A stretch of 64,000 bases of DNA, from the NCBI GenBank assembly GCA_903927345.1, contig CAIYMO010000017.1:62001-126000 (forward strand). Direction: 5' to 3'. Under the pieces are notes generated by a model. The model did no database searches. It had not been told where the DNA came from and saw only the letters and a list, made by a program, of their open reading frames with translations. Made by a program: the position numbers and the translations under genes. Of this stretch, positions 52,642-62,882 are shown piece after piece (positions within the stretch are counted from its first letter, which is position 1; each line of letters starts with the position of its first letter). This DNA is from an uncultured Armatimonadota bacterium. Its GTDB lineage: Bacteria; Armatimonadota; Fimbriimonadia; Fimbriimonadales; Fimbriimonadaceae.

Positions 52642-54441
52642 ATGCTCTCAATCCTTGCCGCAACCGTCGCCTTGGCAAGCCCACTTCCTCAACTCTATGT
52701 AAAAGGGCAAAACATCGTTGACGCAAAAGGTAAGCGAGTCATCCTCAAGGGCACAAACCTCGGAAATTGGTTCGTCATCGAACCTTGGATGCTGAACCTC
52801 TCCGGAATCAGCGACCAATACCAAATCGAGAGCATCCTTACCGAGCGTTTCTCCGAAGCCGAAAAGGATCGGTTGATGGACATCTACCACGCCAGTTGGA
52901 TCACTAAACGAGACTTCCCAATCATCAAGTCCTTCGGGTTCAACCTCGTTCGTATCCCCATGAACTACCGCCAGTTCGAGGACGACCGCAAACCATTCCA
53001 GCTCAAAAAAGACGCCTGGAAGTGGCTCGACTTCGCCATCGATCAAGCCGAAAAGAGCGGTCTCTACTCCATCCTCGACATGCACGGTGCCCAAGGCGGC
53101 CAAAGCGTCTACGACCACACCGGGCAATCGGGACAGAACAAACTCTGGACCGAGGAACAGAACAAAAAGCGCCTCGCCTGGCTCTGGACCCAAATCGCAA
53201 AGCGATACAAAAGCCGTTCAGCCGTCGTCGCCTACGACGCTTTCAACGAACCCTACGGAGGAACCAAGCCCCAACAGGTCGAAGTCTTCAACCGCGTCCT
53301 CCCCGAGATCCGAAAAGTCGATCCCAACAAGCTCGTATTTGCCCATGGCCACTGGGACAACTTCTTCCACTACGGAAACCCCAAAGCAAACGGCTGGAAA
53401 AACGTCGGATTTCAGCTCCACTGGTATCCCGGTCTCTTCGGCAACGGCTCGCCCACCGTCCCGACCCAAATGAAGCACCTCAGCACGGCTCCGTACTGGA
53501 AAGAGCAAATGGCAAAGGTTAACGTTCCGCTTCTCATCGGCGAAATGAACGTCGTCTTCAAAGCTGCCGGCGGCGGAGCCATGATGCGCCGACACTTTGA
53601 CACCTACGGCAGCAACGGCTGGCTCACCACCATGTGGTCCTACCGCGCGGGCAGCGAAACTGGCGGACACGGCAACTCCTCCTGGGGAATGGTCACCAAC
53701 AAGAAGCCATCCCGCAAAATCGACTTCAAAACTGCCTCAAAGGCCCAAATCGAAGCCTGGATGCGCGGCTTCGCCACCGACGAACTCGAGATCAACACCG
53801 ATCTCAAAAAGTGGCTCACCGTCAAGAACCCCGTCTTCCCCCCGATCCCGCCAGCACCCCCAAAAGTCGTATCAACCCCTCACCAAGACACGATTCCAAA
53901 CTGGACCGCGACCGATCTGAATAACGCGCGCAAAGGCGGCCTCCACAATCTCGGCAACGGCAAGTTCGCTCTCTTCGGCGCTGGCTCCGACGTTTGGGGC
54001 AAGTCCGACCAAGCCCGGTTCCTCCAACAATCCGTCCAAGGCGACTTCCAGCTCACCGTTCACCTGCTCGAACAGCCAAAAGGTGAACAGTACGCAAAGG
54101 CCGGTCTCATGGCGCGCGAGTCCCTCGACGCCAACTCGGCGATGACCCTCCTGAGCGTCTTCCCCGACGGCGGAGTTCAACTCGCCGTCCGTGAGACCAC
54201 AGATGCCGAAGCGTCCGGAAAAGCCGAACTGACCGGTGAATCACCTGTCTGGTTCCGCCTAATCCGTCAAGGTTCAACCCTAACCGGCTCAATCTCCAAA
54301 GATGGTTCATCTTGGCAGGTCGTCGGAACCTCGACGGTAAAGGCCAAGAACCTCTTTGTCGGTCCAATCGCCCTAAGCCACGACGACAGCACCCTGACCC
54401 GAGTGGTCTACGAAGATCTACAACTGCTCCGGCTACCGTAG
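52642..54441 (+). CDS. Secreted GH5 glycosidase with C-terminal lectin-like domain
   Basis: The 599-residue protein has a short signal peptide (residues 1-12) and a GH5 catalytic domain to about residue 395: L-K-G-T-N-L-G-N-W early, Y-D-A-F-N-E-P with the acid Glu193, and L-L-I-G-E-M-N with the nucleophile Glu291. The last about 190 residues, after a Pro-rich linker, form a beta-sandwich like DUF1349/LamG domains, likely a glycan-binding module. It would cleave beta-glucans, mannans or similar. It overlaps the convergent DUF3052-like gene by 9 bp. Confidence 0.9.
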   Translation: MLSILAATVALASPLPQLYVKGQNIVDAKGKRVILKGTNLGNWFVIEPWMLNLSGISDQYQIESILTERFSEAEKDRLMDIYHASWITKRDFPIIKSFGFNLVRIPMNYRQFEDDRKPFQLKKDAWKWLDFAIDQAEKSGLYSILDMHGAQGGQSVYDHTGQSGQNKLWTEEQNKKRLAWLWTQIAKRYKSRSAVVAYDAFNEPYGGTKPQQVEVFNRVLPEIRKVDPNKLVFAHGHWDNFFHYGNPKANGWKNVGFQLHWYPGLFGNGSPTVPTQMKHLSTAPYWKEQMAKVNVPLLIGEMNVVFKAAGGGAMMRRHFDTYGSNGWLTTMWSYRAGSETGGHGNSSWGMVTNKKPSRKIDFKTASKAQIEAWMRGFATDELEINTDLKKWLTVKNPVFPPIPPAPPKVVSTPHQDTIPNWTATDLNNARKGGLHNLGNGKFALFGAGSDVWGKSDQARFLQQSVQGDFQLTVHLLEQPKGEQYAKAGLMARESLDANSAMTLLSVFPDGGVQLAVRETTDAEASGKAELTGESPVWFRLIRQGSTLTGSISKDGSSWQVVGTSTVKAKNLFVGPIALSHDDSTLTRVVYEDLQLLRLP

Positions 54442-54834
54442 TTCTTTGCGGACCACCAGCTTCAGCCCGCTCCAAACGTTGCTGACCGCACACACCTTCA
54501 CGTCAACCCACCCCATCGGCAGGCAAACATCCCGAATCACTTGCTCGTCGATGTCGGTGGGAACCTTGGATGCCTTCTTCGGCCAACTGACCCACACCGT
54601 CACCTGGCGTGAGCACTCCGCCCAAAGCCGAGCCAACTCGCGCTCCAAAACCGCCCGCTCTACAACAAAAAGGTGAACCAGCTCCGCCTCCACGGGCGCA
54701 ACCGTCATCACCGGAAACTCCAATCCGACCATCTCCGACCAGTCCTCGGGATTCCCCAGAACCGACAGATAAATCCCCTCACGAAGCCCAAGCTTTTGCC
54801 AAACCGGCTTTCCCGAGTAGCCAACCGCGCTCAT
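54433..54834 (-). CDS. DUF3052-like protein
   Basis: I start at ATG 54834, inside the methyltransferase stop (ATGA), giving 133 residues. The sequence begins M-S-A-V-G-Y-S-G-K-P-V-W-Q-K-L-G, a hallmark of DUF3052, and has W-V-S-W-P-K-K and V-x-K-V-C-A-V-S-x-x-W-S-G-L-K-L-V in order. Function unknown. It is probably cotranscribed with the methyltransferase. Confidence 0.75.
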   Translation of the reverse strand: MSAVGYSGKPVWQKLGLREGIYLSVLGNPEDWSEMVGLEFPVMTVAPVEAELVHLFVVERAVLERELARLWAECSRQVTVWVSWPKKASKVPTDIDEQVIRDVCLPMGWVDVKVCAVSNVWSGLKLVVRKELR

Positions 54835-55556
54835 CGAGGCTTTCGAGCCACGATCACCACCGAGCTCCCCCACGGCAAACTAACTTTCTGGAAGAGCGAA
54901 AGCTCAAACCGCATCAACGCTTTCAACAGCGAGCTCGCCCAGCCTGGAACCGAAGGCAAAGTTGCCGAGGGCTCCCCACGCCGAATCCGACCCAGCAACC
55001 GAAGCATCAGCACCAAAGGGAAGAGCAAGAACACGTGATACGACGCCCGCTCAATCTCAAGCCCCGCATCCGCCACAACTCGCCGCGCCGACGAAACCGT
55101 ATACCGTCGCTGGTGCATCAGTGCCACATCATGGGGCGACCATAAAAACATATAGGCCGGCACGTTCATCAGCAACAACCCGCCCGGCTTCAGTGCCCGC
55201 GCAATCTCCTTCAACGCCGCCGCATCGTCCGGCACATGCTCAATAGTGTCCAAAGTGACCACCGCATCCACCGAACCCGCCTGAACCGGCAGCACTTCCG
55301 CGTTCGCCTTCGCCAGCAACGTCAAACCCCGCGAGCCCGAAAACTCCAAAGCCTCCTGGCTGAAATCGACCCCAAAGACCGTTCCGAACTCAGAAAAAGC
55401 CGACTGCCCAGCCCCGGTTCCGCAACCTACATCCAGCAGAGTCGCATCCGCCAGCTTCGCGCGTCGCAAAACCGAAAGCGCCAGCTCCCGACGAGCCACG
55501 AACCACCAATAGGTGTCCTCCAGCTCATACATCCGGGCGTATTCGGCACTTTGCAC
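54831..55556 (-). CDS. Class I SAM-dependent methyltransferase
   Basis: The 241-residue protein starts at a GTG and carries L-L-D-V-G-C-G-T-G (SAM motif I), V-F-G-V-D-F-S, D-A-V-V-T-L-D-T-I-E-H-V-P and G-G-L-L-L-M-N-V-P. Near its start Y-E-L-E-D-T-Y-W-W-F-V-A-R-R-E is the motif of methyltransferases associated with sugar or lipid-linked glycan genes. A long hydrophobic stretch late suggests membrane contact. Confidence 0.9.
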   Translation of the reverse strand: MQSAEYARMYELEDTYWWFVARRELALSVLRRAKLADATLLDVGCGTGAGQSAFSEFGTVFGVDFSQEALEFSGSRGLTLLAKANAEVLPVQAGSVDAVVTLDTIEHVPDDAAALKEIARALKPGGLLLMNVPAYMFLWSPHDVALMHQRRYTVSSARRVVADAGLEIERASYHVFLLFPLVLMLRLLGRIRRGEPSATLPSVPGWASSLLKALMRFELSLFQKVSLPWGSSVVIVARKPR

Positions 55557-55576
55557 TAAGCCAAGATTCTAGCTCA

Positions 55577-58108
55577 TTAAGGCTTTTCCGAAAGTGCGTT
55601 AAACAGCAACTTGAACCCAGCGTCGCTCTGCGCCCGGAAGTTGACCTCCGGCCCAATCAGAACCACTTCGCCCTTCCCGAGCGGGCAAAGCGCCACCGCG
55701 GTCGCATCCTTCAACTTGTCCTGACCCAGCGCCCAACCCGACCGGAGTGGCGAAGCCGAATCAAACCAAGCAATCCGCGTCGCACCCTCTTTCACCTTGT
55801 AAACCGGCGAGTTGTCGAACATCACGTCCACATACTCCTCGTATCCGCGTGTCAGCCAGCTGGGCTCAACCCGCATCCGGAGGACCGAAGAAGGAACATA
55901 ATAGTCCGTCCCCTTCACGCCTTCAAGGGCATCCTCAACCGGCAACGAGAACCTTGAAGCCAAGTTCTTTCCAGAAGAACCAATCGCCACCACGCGACCG
56001 CCATTCTTAACGAACTTCTCCAAGCTCCGAATCCGCTCAGTGTTCATGTCGCCCATGATCGCCCGAAGCTCGGCGGGAATGGTCGGGTCATTCAGCAACT
56101 CATTTCCACCCCGTCGATCCCCGGTCGGAATCGCGCCATCCGGGAAGAGAATCACGTCAAACTTCTCCCCCAAATCCTCGCCAAACTGCGGCGGATAAAT
56201 CACCTTGAAGTCAAAGTGATACTTCTCCAGCGTGTACCGCAACCACCCCGAGTCCATCGATCCACCATAGGTGTCCCACAGTCCAATTCGGAGTCGCTTA
56301 TAGGGTTTTCCGTGCGCTCCCCCTCCTGAGGGCGCGTCTACATATCGAAGTTCCTCCATCATTTTCAGCACCTCGTCGCCAAGGTCGATCACGAAGTCTC
56401 CCTCAATGGTCTTTGACACTTTAAGTCCCTTTTCGTGGGCAAGATTAGCCCAAGCGAAAGACGACCCAGAATCGGCGAGAAACAATGCAGACTTGGGGTG
56501 GAAGCGGGACTGAACAAAACGGTTTACGTTGTCAAAAAGCAGGTTAGGAACGTGTACCGTTGGTTCTGAGTCTTTGTATCCATCCAAAAGGCGCTCAAAC
56601 TTAACCCCCATCTGTAGGGCCAGAGTCCACCCTGCCGAATCGTAAGGGCGATTCGGAGGTCCGCCCGGATACTGAAGGTCATTCGGATGGTCTTGGGGTT
56701 CGAACATATCGATAATGTGCGGACGGAAAGCCTGATTTGCCTGCACAATGTAGCCTCGCCGGGATCTTTCAACCTCGACACCGCACACGATCAACCGATC
56801 AAGAAACTTCTGCGCCGCCGGCAGATCCGGCTGATCCCAAGGAATCAGATACGCCCTCGCATCCCTCAGCTCCAAATCCGAAAGAGCCTTCTCCCCGTAC
56901 TTTGAAATCTTCGACGGATACTTCGTCCAGCTATCCTTCGACCCCTTTTCAATCGAGTTCTGCGCCGCGCGGTACATGTTGTAAACCAGGGTCTCGCGCT
57001 GACGCGAAGCATAGTCCAGCAAAGCCCAGTTCGCCGTGATCTCATACTCCAGCGAATCCCGCGCATGCCACATCCCCGGATCAGCCGGGAAGGGAAGGTC
57101 GCCGGTGGGAACCTGTCGCGACGCCACAAACGGAATCGGACCCGGATTCGGCGAACCCCAAAGCTCCGTCAAAATCCCGATCATGTTGTGGAAGTAAGTC
57201 GTCGTCCGCAACCCGCCATTCCACCAAGCCGAATAGTTCGTCCCATTCCGCATCACCGACCCCTTCTTCCCTTCAGCAATCAGTCGCTGGTGAATCAGAG
57301 TCCCCGCCAAATCCGTGCTGATCTGCACCAAAGGATCGACGTTATGATTAAACGGCGACCGGAACGGCGGCACGAACATCACCGTCCCCGAAGGAGCCGA
57401 TTGGTGGTGGTTGTAAACAATCTGCGGGAACCACTCGTGATACAAAATCCGGTTCATGTTCCGCGTTTCGGCGAGGTTCGAGGCATAGAAGTCCCGGTTG
57501 TTGTCGTGCCCCGCATACTTCTCGTAAAGGCGAGGCAACCCGGCCAACGACCGCGACGAAGGCTCAGGCTTGCGCATGTACCACTTGGAAACCAAGTCCA
57601 TCCCGTCCGGATTCGCGTGAACCAAAAGGATAATGCAGTCCTTCAGAATCCGTTTCGTCTCTTCATCGTCCTTGCTCGTCAACCGAAAAGCGGTCTCGAT
57701 CAAAGACTGCGTGGAAATCGTCTCGTTCGAGTGCAATCCGCCGTCAATCCAAACTACGGCCTTCGCACCCTTCGCCAACTTCCGCGCCTCGACGTCATTC
57801 CCGATCGACTTCGCCAAAGCAATCCGCCGGTTGATCTCCTGGTACTTCTTAAGGTTCTTGTAGTTGGAAGGGTCAGTAACAACCGCCATCAACTGGTCGC
57901 GGCCTTCCTCAGTCTTCCCAATCGACTGAACATGTAGCCGTCCCGACTGCTTCTCAAGCAACTTCCAGTAAGCGGTCAGCTGACCATAATCCGCAAGCTG
58001 ATAGTCCGCACAAACATCAAAGCCCAAAAACTGCTTCGGAGTCGTGACCTGGTCCGCCATCGCCGACGAAAAGACCATCAAAAGAGGCAAAGTTGCCCAG
58101 TACCGCAT
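55577..58108 (-). CDS. Secreted M14 zinc carboxypeptidase
   Basis: The 843-residue protein begins with a signal peptide (residues 1-18). M14 ligands are I-D-G-G-L-H-S-N-E (His126, Glu129) and V-Y-N-H-H-Q (third His), and M-I-G-I-L-T-E-L-W-G supplies the catalytic Glu. The last about 350 residues form a second domain with GATase-like segments (R-V-V-A-I-G-S-S-G-K-N), common in these long M14 proteins of environmental bacteria. It probably trims peptides outside the cytoplasm. It ends a run and is separated from proS by a terminator. Confidence 0.9.
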   Translation of the reverse strand: MRYWATLPLLMVFSSAMADQVTTPKQFLGFDVCADYQLADYGQLTAYWKLLEKQSGRLHVQSIGKTEEGRDQLMAVVTDPSNYKNLKKYQEINRRIALAKSIGNDVEARKLAKGAKAVVWIDGGLHSNETISTQSLIETAFRLTSKDDEETKRILKDCIILLVHANPDGMDLVSKWYMRKPEPSSRSLAGLPRLYEKYAGHDNNRDFYASNLAETRNMNRILYHEWFPQIVYNHHQSAPSGTVMFVPPFRSPFNHNVDPLVQISTDLAGTLIHQRLIAEGKKGSVMRNGTNYSAWWNGGLRTTTYFHNMIGILTELWGSPNPGPIPFVASRQVPTGDLPFPADPGMWHARDSLEYEITANWALLDYASRQRETLVYNMYRAAQNSIEKGSKDSWTKYPSKISKYGEKALSDLELRDARAYLIPWDQPDLPAAQKFLDRLIVCGVEVERSRRGYIVQANQAFRPHIIDMFEPQDHPNDLQYPGGPPNRPYDSAGWTLALQMGVKFERLLDGYKDSEPTVHVPNLLFDNVNRFVQSRFHPKSALFLADSGSSFAWANLAHEKGLKVSKTIEGDFVIDLGDEVLKMMEELRYVDAPSGGGAHGKPYKRLRIGLWDTYGGSMDSGWLRYTLEKYHFDFKVIYPPQFGEDLGEKFDVILFPDGAIPTGDRRGGNELLNDPTIPAELRAIMGDMNTERIRSLEKFVKNGGRVVAIGSSGKNLASRFSLPVEDALEGVKGTDYYVPSSVLRMRVEPSWLTRGYEEYVDVMFDNSPVYKVKEGATRIAWFDSASPLRSGWALGQDKLKDATAVALCPLGKGEVVLIGPEVNFRAQSDAGFKLLFNALSEKP

Positions 58109-58125
58109 CGATTGAGCTTAGCCCA

Positions 58126-58155
58126 AAAGGGCGAACGACATACACCGTTCGCCCC
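58126..58155 (-). terminator. Intrinsic terminator after proS
   Basis: On the minus strand GGGCGAACG (58155-58147) and CGTTCGCCC (58138-58130) form a perfect 9 bp stem, 8-nt loop, followed by TTTT (58129-58126). It is 9 bp after the proS stop. Confidence 0.88.
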
Positions 58156-58163
58156 TTACTTTC

Positions 58164-59663
<1,500 letters not shown>

Positions 59664-59720
59664 CCGTAGATTGTGACAGATGCCGCAACTCCCCGGGAAC
59701 CATCAGACCTCCGGAGTGCG

Positions 59721-60296
59721 TCAGCGACTCTTCACAACTGGTTTCGCTACCGGCACTTCCCAAACGACTTCGCCAATGTTGCGGAAAGTCTTCATGCGGA
59801 CATGACAATCAATGAACGCGATCATCATCCGCTCCTCCGGTAGGGTCGCCTTTGACGCCAACAGATTCGGTCCGCCCTCCTTCGATTGAGCAAAGAGCAC
59901 AAGCAGATTCGAATCAAAGTCAGAGTTCTGGTTGAAGCCCCCAAGATTCTTGTTTAACCCAAGCGCGCGGTTGTCGACGCAATCGTAGGTTGGCAGGCAC
60001 TTAAAAGTCGTATCGATCAAGTGCTCTTCGAGAACCCCTGATTTGGGATGGTTCAGCAGGAGCTGGTTCCAGTTGGCCGTCGGACAGCCCCTCTCGTCGT
60101 AGTCGGATGCGTACACCTGCCATCCCAAAGCGAGCTTTTTAAGGTTGGAAATGAGCTGTGAGCGCGTCGCCGCAACTCGAGCCGAGGCAAAGATCGGACC
60201 CAAAATCGACACTGCAACAAACAGGAGGAAACCAATGACCAACAGCGCCGCCCAAGGCACCCGTCGTTTCGGCGATACGTCAACCTCAGGCTCCAT
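59721..60296 (-). CDS. Pilin-like protein (H-X9-DG/DUF1559-type), third of set
   Basis: I start at ATG 60296, which overlaps the upstream stop by one base (TGATG). The 191-residue protein has one helix (residues about 15-33), then S-A-R-V-A-A-T-R-S-Q-L-I-S-N-L-K-K-L-A-L-G-W-Q-V-Y-A-S-D-Y-D-E-R, the pattern of prepilin-like proteins (S-N-L-K-Q-I, Y-x-x-D-x-D). The classic prepilin leader (F-T-L-I-E) is missing. Its role, pilus-like or secretion-related, is unknown. Confidence 0.7.
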   Translation of the reverse strand: MEPEVDVSPKRRVPWAALLVIGFLLFVAVSILGPIFASARVAATRSQLISNLKKLALGWQVYASDYDERGCPTANWNQLLLNHPKSGVLEEHLIDTTFKCLPTYDCVDNRALGLNKNLGGFNQNSDFDSNLLVLFAQSKEGGPNLLASKATLPEERMMIAFIDCHVRMKTFRNIGEVVWEVPVAKPVVKSR

Positions 60297-60838
60297 CACT
60301 TCCCCTTAAAAACCGGCTCCCAACTCATCGACTGCAGCTCTGAAATCTCCGACCGCCGCGCCTTGGCGTCCGCCGACGCCCAAACCACAGTATCCCGACC
60401 AGAAAAGACCCGCTTGATCGAATCCTTATTCGCCAAAGCATGATAGCCCGTAAGAGTTGTGTTCACAAAAACCGGTAGTTGCTCCGCATTCGCCAAAGCC
60501 GAAACCTGAATCCCACCCACCGCCGGATTCAGCCCAATATCAAACTTGCTTGCCCCCGATCCCGGGGACTCCGTTCCTAAACGGTCACGAAACTGATAGT
60601 AAGGCAACAACGCCGTACTCCACTTTTCCACCGGACAAGCGCGATCATCATTATCTCCGGCATACTCCAGCCAATTCAGGGTAAGGGCACGGTGCGACGA
60701 AGCTTTCGAAACGGCGAATGCAATCCGCTCAGACTCCAGAAAAGCAAAGAAGAACCAAACCAACCCCGCCACCAGCCCCAAACGCAACACGGTCTTGAGC
60801 GGGAAGCGCCGCTTTACTTGCTGATGACCGGCTTCCAT
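60296..60838 (-). CDS. Pilin-like protein (H-X9-DG/DUF1559-type), second of set
   Basis: The 180-residue protein starts 25 bp inside the preceding gene's end. One helix (about 13-32) is followed by S-K-A-S-S-H-R-A-L-T-L-N-W-L-E-Y-A-G-D-N-D-D-R-A, the same helix-to-loop pattern as its neighbours, and S-M-S-W-E-P-V-F-K-G-K at the end, shared with the first gene's L-Q-W-K-P-V-I-S-K. The prepilin cleavage motif is absent. Clearly a paralogue, function unknown. Confidence 0.7.
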   Translation of the reverse strand: MEAGHQQVKRRFPLKTVLRLGLVAGLVWFFFAFLESERIAFAVSKASSHRALTLNWLEYAGDNDDRACPVEKWSTALLPYYQFRDRLGTESPGSGASKFDIGLNPAVGGIQVSALANAEQLPVFVNTTLTGYHALANKDSIKRVFSGRDTVVWASADAKARRSEISELQSMSWEPVFKGK

Positions 60839-61416
60839 TGCAGCCTCTGCGCCTCGTCAATTAAAGCCTTCTTCACCGCCCCGTCTGCCGTCGCCCAAAT
60901 CGTACGGAACGGTCGCTGCGAGGCCTTGCGAAGTGTCTCTTTCGTGACGTTGGCGTCCTTACCAGGCGTGGTGGTCAAGGCCAAAATCACGACATTCGAT
61001 GGATCCTTGAAATTGGCGACTTTCTGCAGCGCCACCTCTCGATTCATCCCGTACCCCAACTGTTCACCCTTGGTCGGTAGTAACGGGTCTTTGAGCCGGT
61101 CGAAATTAACATCCAGAAAGTATTTACGAACATTATCATTCCATCCCTCCTGTGGGCACGATATGTCGTCAAAATCGGCGCAATACAGATTCCACGCAAC
61201 GACGACTCCTTTCATGTTCCCCATTGATTGCTTGGACTTCGCCGCCAACTTCGCCTGACTAAACACCGGGAACAGAATCGCCCCCCCAATCGGACAGCAG
61301 CACATCAACATCGCCCCGCACCCAATCACCCACTTAGCCCACCCCGGCACCCCACTCTTCGGCTTCGGAGCCATATCCGAAGGAGGTGGCATTTGATAGG
61401 TCGGCGGTACATTCAT
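60814..61416 (-). CDS. Pilin-like protein (H-X9-DG/DUF1559-type), first of set
   Basis: The 200-residue protein begins Pro-rich (residues 4-25), then a helix (about 26-48, with C-C-C-P) running into F-P-V-F-S-Q-A-K-L-A-A-K-S-K-Q-S-M-G-N-M-K, the typical Armatimonadota-style prepilin-like block, then Y-C-A-D-F-D-D. A Pro-rich cytoplasmic tail in front of the helix replaces the prepilin leader. It heads the three-gene overlap run. Confidence 0.75.
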   Translation of the reverse strand: MNVPPTYQMPPPSDMAPKPKSGVPGWAKWVIGCGAMLMCCCPIGGAILFPVFSQAKLAAKSKQSMGNMKGVVVAWNLYCADFDDISCPQEGWNDNVRKYFLDVNFDRLKDPLLPTKGEQLGYGMNREVALQKVANFKDPSNVVILALTTTPGKDANVTKETLRKASQRPFRTIWATADGAVKKALIDEAQRLQWKPVISK

Positions 61417-61625
61417 CTCCCACTATTGTAATCCTAATCACGACTGAGCTGGTTGGCATAATCCTAGAGAAGCCCCTCGGAAAGCACTGAGAGCAGATCC
61501 AAAATGCCCACCCCTCTGAATGTTCATAAACAAAATCTTGGAACCTCCAAAACAACCGGTACGTTACAAATAACATAGGCCTCCAACAAAGAGAGACCAA
61601 CATAGCAAGAACCTCCCAATCCCTC

Positions 61626-61665
61626 GGCGGCCGCAATTTCAGCCAAACATGCGGTCGCCTTTTTT
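61626..61665 (+). terminator. Intrinsic terminator (or attenuator) just before the lipoprotein esterase gene
   Basis: GGCGGCCGC (61626-61634) pairs with GCGGTCGCC (61651-61659), 9 bp with one G-U, 16-nt loop, followed by six T (61660-61665). It lies on the plus strand only 15 nt before the ATG at 61681. No plus-strand gene lies upstream to be terminated: the 265 bp before the ATG (61417-61680) holds no supported gene. So it is either a leader attenuator or the end of a small RNA. Confidence 0.7.
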
Positions 61666-61680
61666 CGTCAGAATAGGCAT

Positions 61681-62589
61681 ATGAACAGCCACCTAAGTCG
61701 CGTATTGATCGGCGCATTCGCGATAAGTCTCGCCGCATGCTCCCACTCCGAGCCACGCACCGCCGGCCGTTACACCGAGAAGATCACCGTCGCCGGAAAG
61801 ACTCGCGACTACATCCTCCACATCCCAAAAGGCTACGACCACACCAAGCCAACCCCCGTGGTCATCGCCCTCCACGGCCTAAGCAGCACCGCTACCCAAT
61901 TTGAATCCGTCCTCAGACTCGGCGAAGAGTGCAACAAAGGCGGCTTCATCCTCGCCATCCCCAACGGCCTCCCCGAGGGGCTCCGCGGCTGGAACGCAGG
62001 CTTCTTCAAAATATCCGGCGAAAAATCCGACGTCGATTTCATGAAAACCATCCTCGACAAACTCGAAGGTGAGTTCAACATCGACAAGAAGCGCGAATAC
62101 GTCTTCGGACACTCCAACGGCGCGATGATGAGTTACTACCTCGGCTCCGTGATGGGCGACCGCCTAGCCGCCGTCGCCGGAATCTCCGGCTCCGTCGGGC
62201 TCCCTGCAAATGGCGGTCTCGACACCATCCCCGCCCCCAAATCCCCAGTCTCCGTCCTCCTGCTCCATGGCAAAGCCGACAACGTCGTGGTCTACAAACG
62301 CGGAATGAAGGCCATGCTCCAAAGCATGGGCGCTGACGAGAGCGCCGAATGGTGGGCAAAGAACTTCGGTCTTACCGCCAAGCCCGATGCCGTCGAATAC
62401 AAAAAGGACCAAGCCACCATCCGCCAATTCGGTAAATCCGAAAAAGGCGCCGAAGTCACGCTAATCACCTCAGAAAACGGAACCCACGAAATCTTCGGCG
62501 GCTGGTACGGCGCAGGACGCGAGCTCAAGAGCGGAATCATCGCCTGGGACGAGATCTGGAAATTCTTCCAGGAGCACCCTAAAGCTTGA
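61681..62589 (+). CDS. Lipoprotein esterase, PHB depolymerase/CE1-like
   Basis: The 302-residue protein has a lipoprotein signal (L-A-A-C, Cys20). The alpha/beta hydrolase parts are A-L-H-G-L-S-S-T (oxyanion loop), G-H-S-N-G-A-M-M (catalytic Ser), H-G-K-A-D-N-V-V (Asp) and E-N-G-T-H-E-I-F (His), the pattern of LpqC/feruloyl-esterase-like enzymes. It would act at the cell surface on esterified polymers. The terminator-like element 15 nt upstream suggests regulated read-through. Confidence 0.9.
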   Translation: MNSHLSRVLIGAFAISLAACSHSEPRTAGRYTEKITVAGKTRDYILHIPKGYDHTKPTPVVIALHGLSSTATQFESVLRLGEECNKGGFILAIPNGLPEGLRGWNAGFFKISGEKSDVDFMKTILDKLEGEFNIDKKREYVFGHSNGAMMSYYLGSVMGDRLAAVAGISGSVGLPANGGLDTIPAPKSPVSVLLLHGKADNVVVYKRGMKAMLQSMGADESAEWWAKNFGLTAKPDAVEYKKDQATIRQFGKSEKGAEVTLITSENGTHEIFGGWYGAGRELKSGIIAWDEIWKFFQEHPKA

Positions 62590-62882
62590 TTCAGTTCGAA
62601 TCCGAACTCTGGGTCTGGCGGTCCGATAGCGGATCCGGCTGGCACTTCATCACCCTGCCCGAAGCTGCCCGAGACGCCGTCAAATCCGAAATCGAAGGCA
62701 TCCCGCGAAAAGGCTTTGGCTCCGTCAAAGTGCGCGTAACAATAGGGAAGTCAACCTTCGAGACCTCTCTCTTCCCGGCCAAGGAGTACGGGAGCTACCT
62801 GCTTCCCGTCAAGGCAACCGTGAGAAAAGCGAACAGCCTATATGCTGGAGACGAAGTCAAAGTCGCGCTCGAGCCGCTCTAG
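62586..62882 (+). CDS. DUF1905 family protein
   Basis: The 98-residue protein starts at TTG 62586, overlapping the esterase stop (TTGA). F-I-T-L-P-E-A-A-R-D-A-V, G-S-V-K-V-R-V-T-I-G-K-S-T-F-E-T-S-L-F-P and Y-L-L-P-V-K-A-T-V-R-K match the DUF1905 beta-barrel pattern, including V-R-K near the end. Function unknown. It converges on the next gene with a 4 bp overlap. Confidence 0.85.
   Translation: MIQFESELWVWRSDSGSGWHFITLPEAARDAVKSEIEGIPRKGFGSVKVRVTIGKSTFETSLFPAKEYGSYLLPVKATVRKANSLYAGDEVKVALEPL

Noticed and set aside
57065-57937. 290-codon open frame opposite the M14 carboxypeptidase gene
   Set aside because: Antisense shadow; Arg/Pro-rich without motifs.
61334-61756. 140-codon minus-strand frame spanning the gap before the lipoprotein esterase
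   Set aside because: It overlaps two confident genes and has no motif or ribosome site; the gap is better explained as leader sequence.
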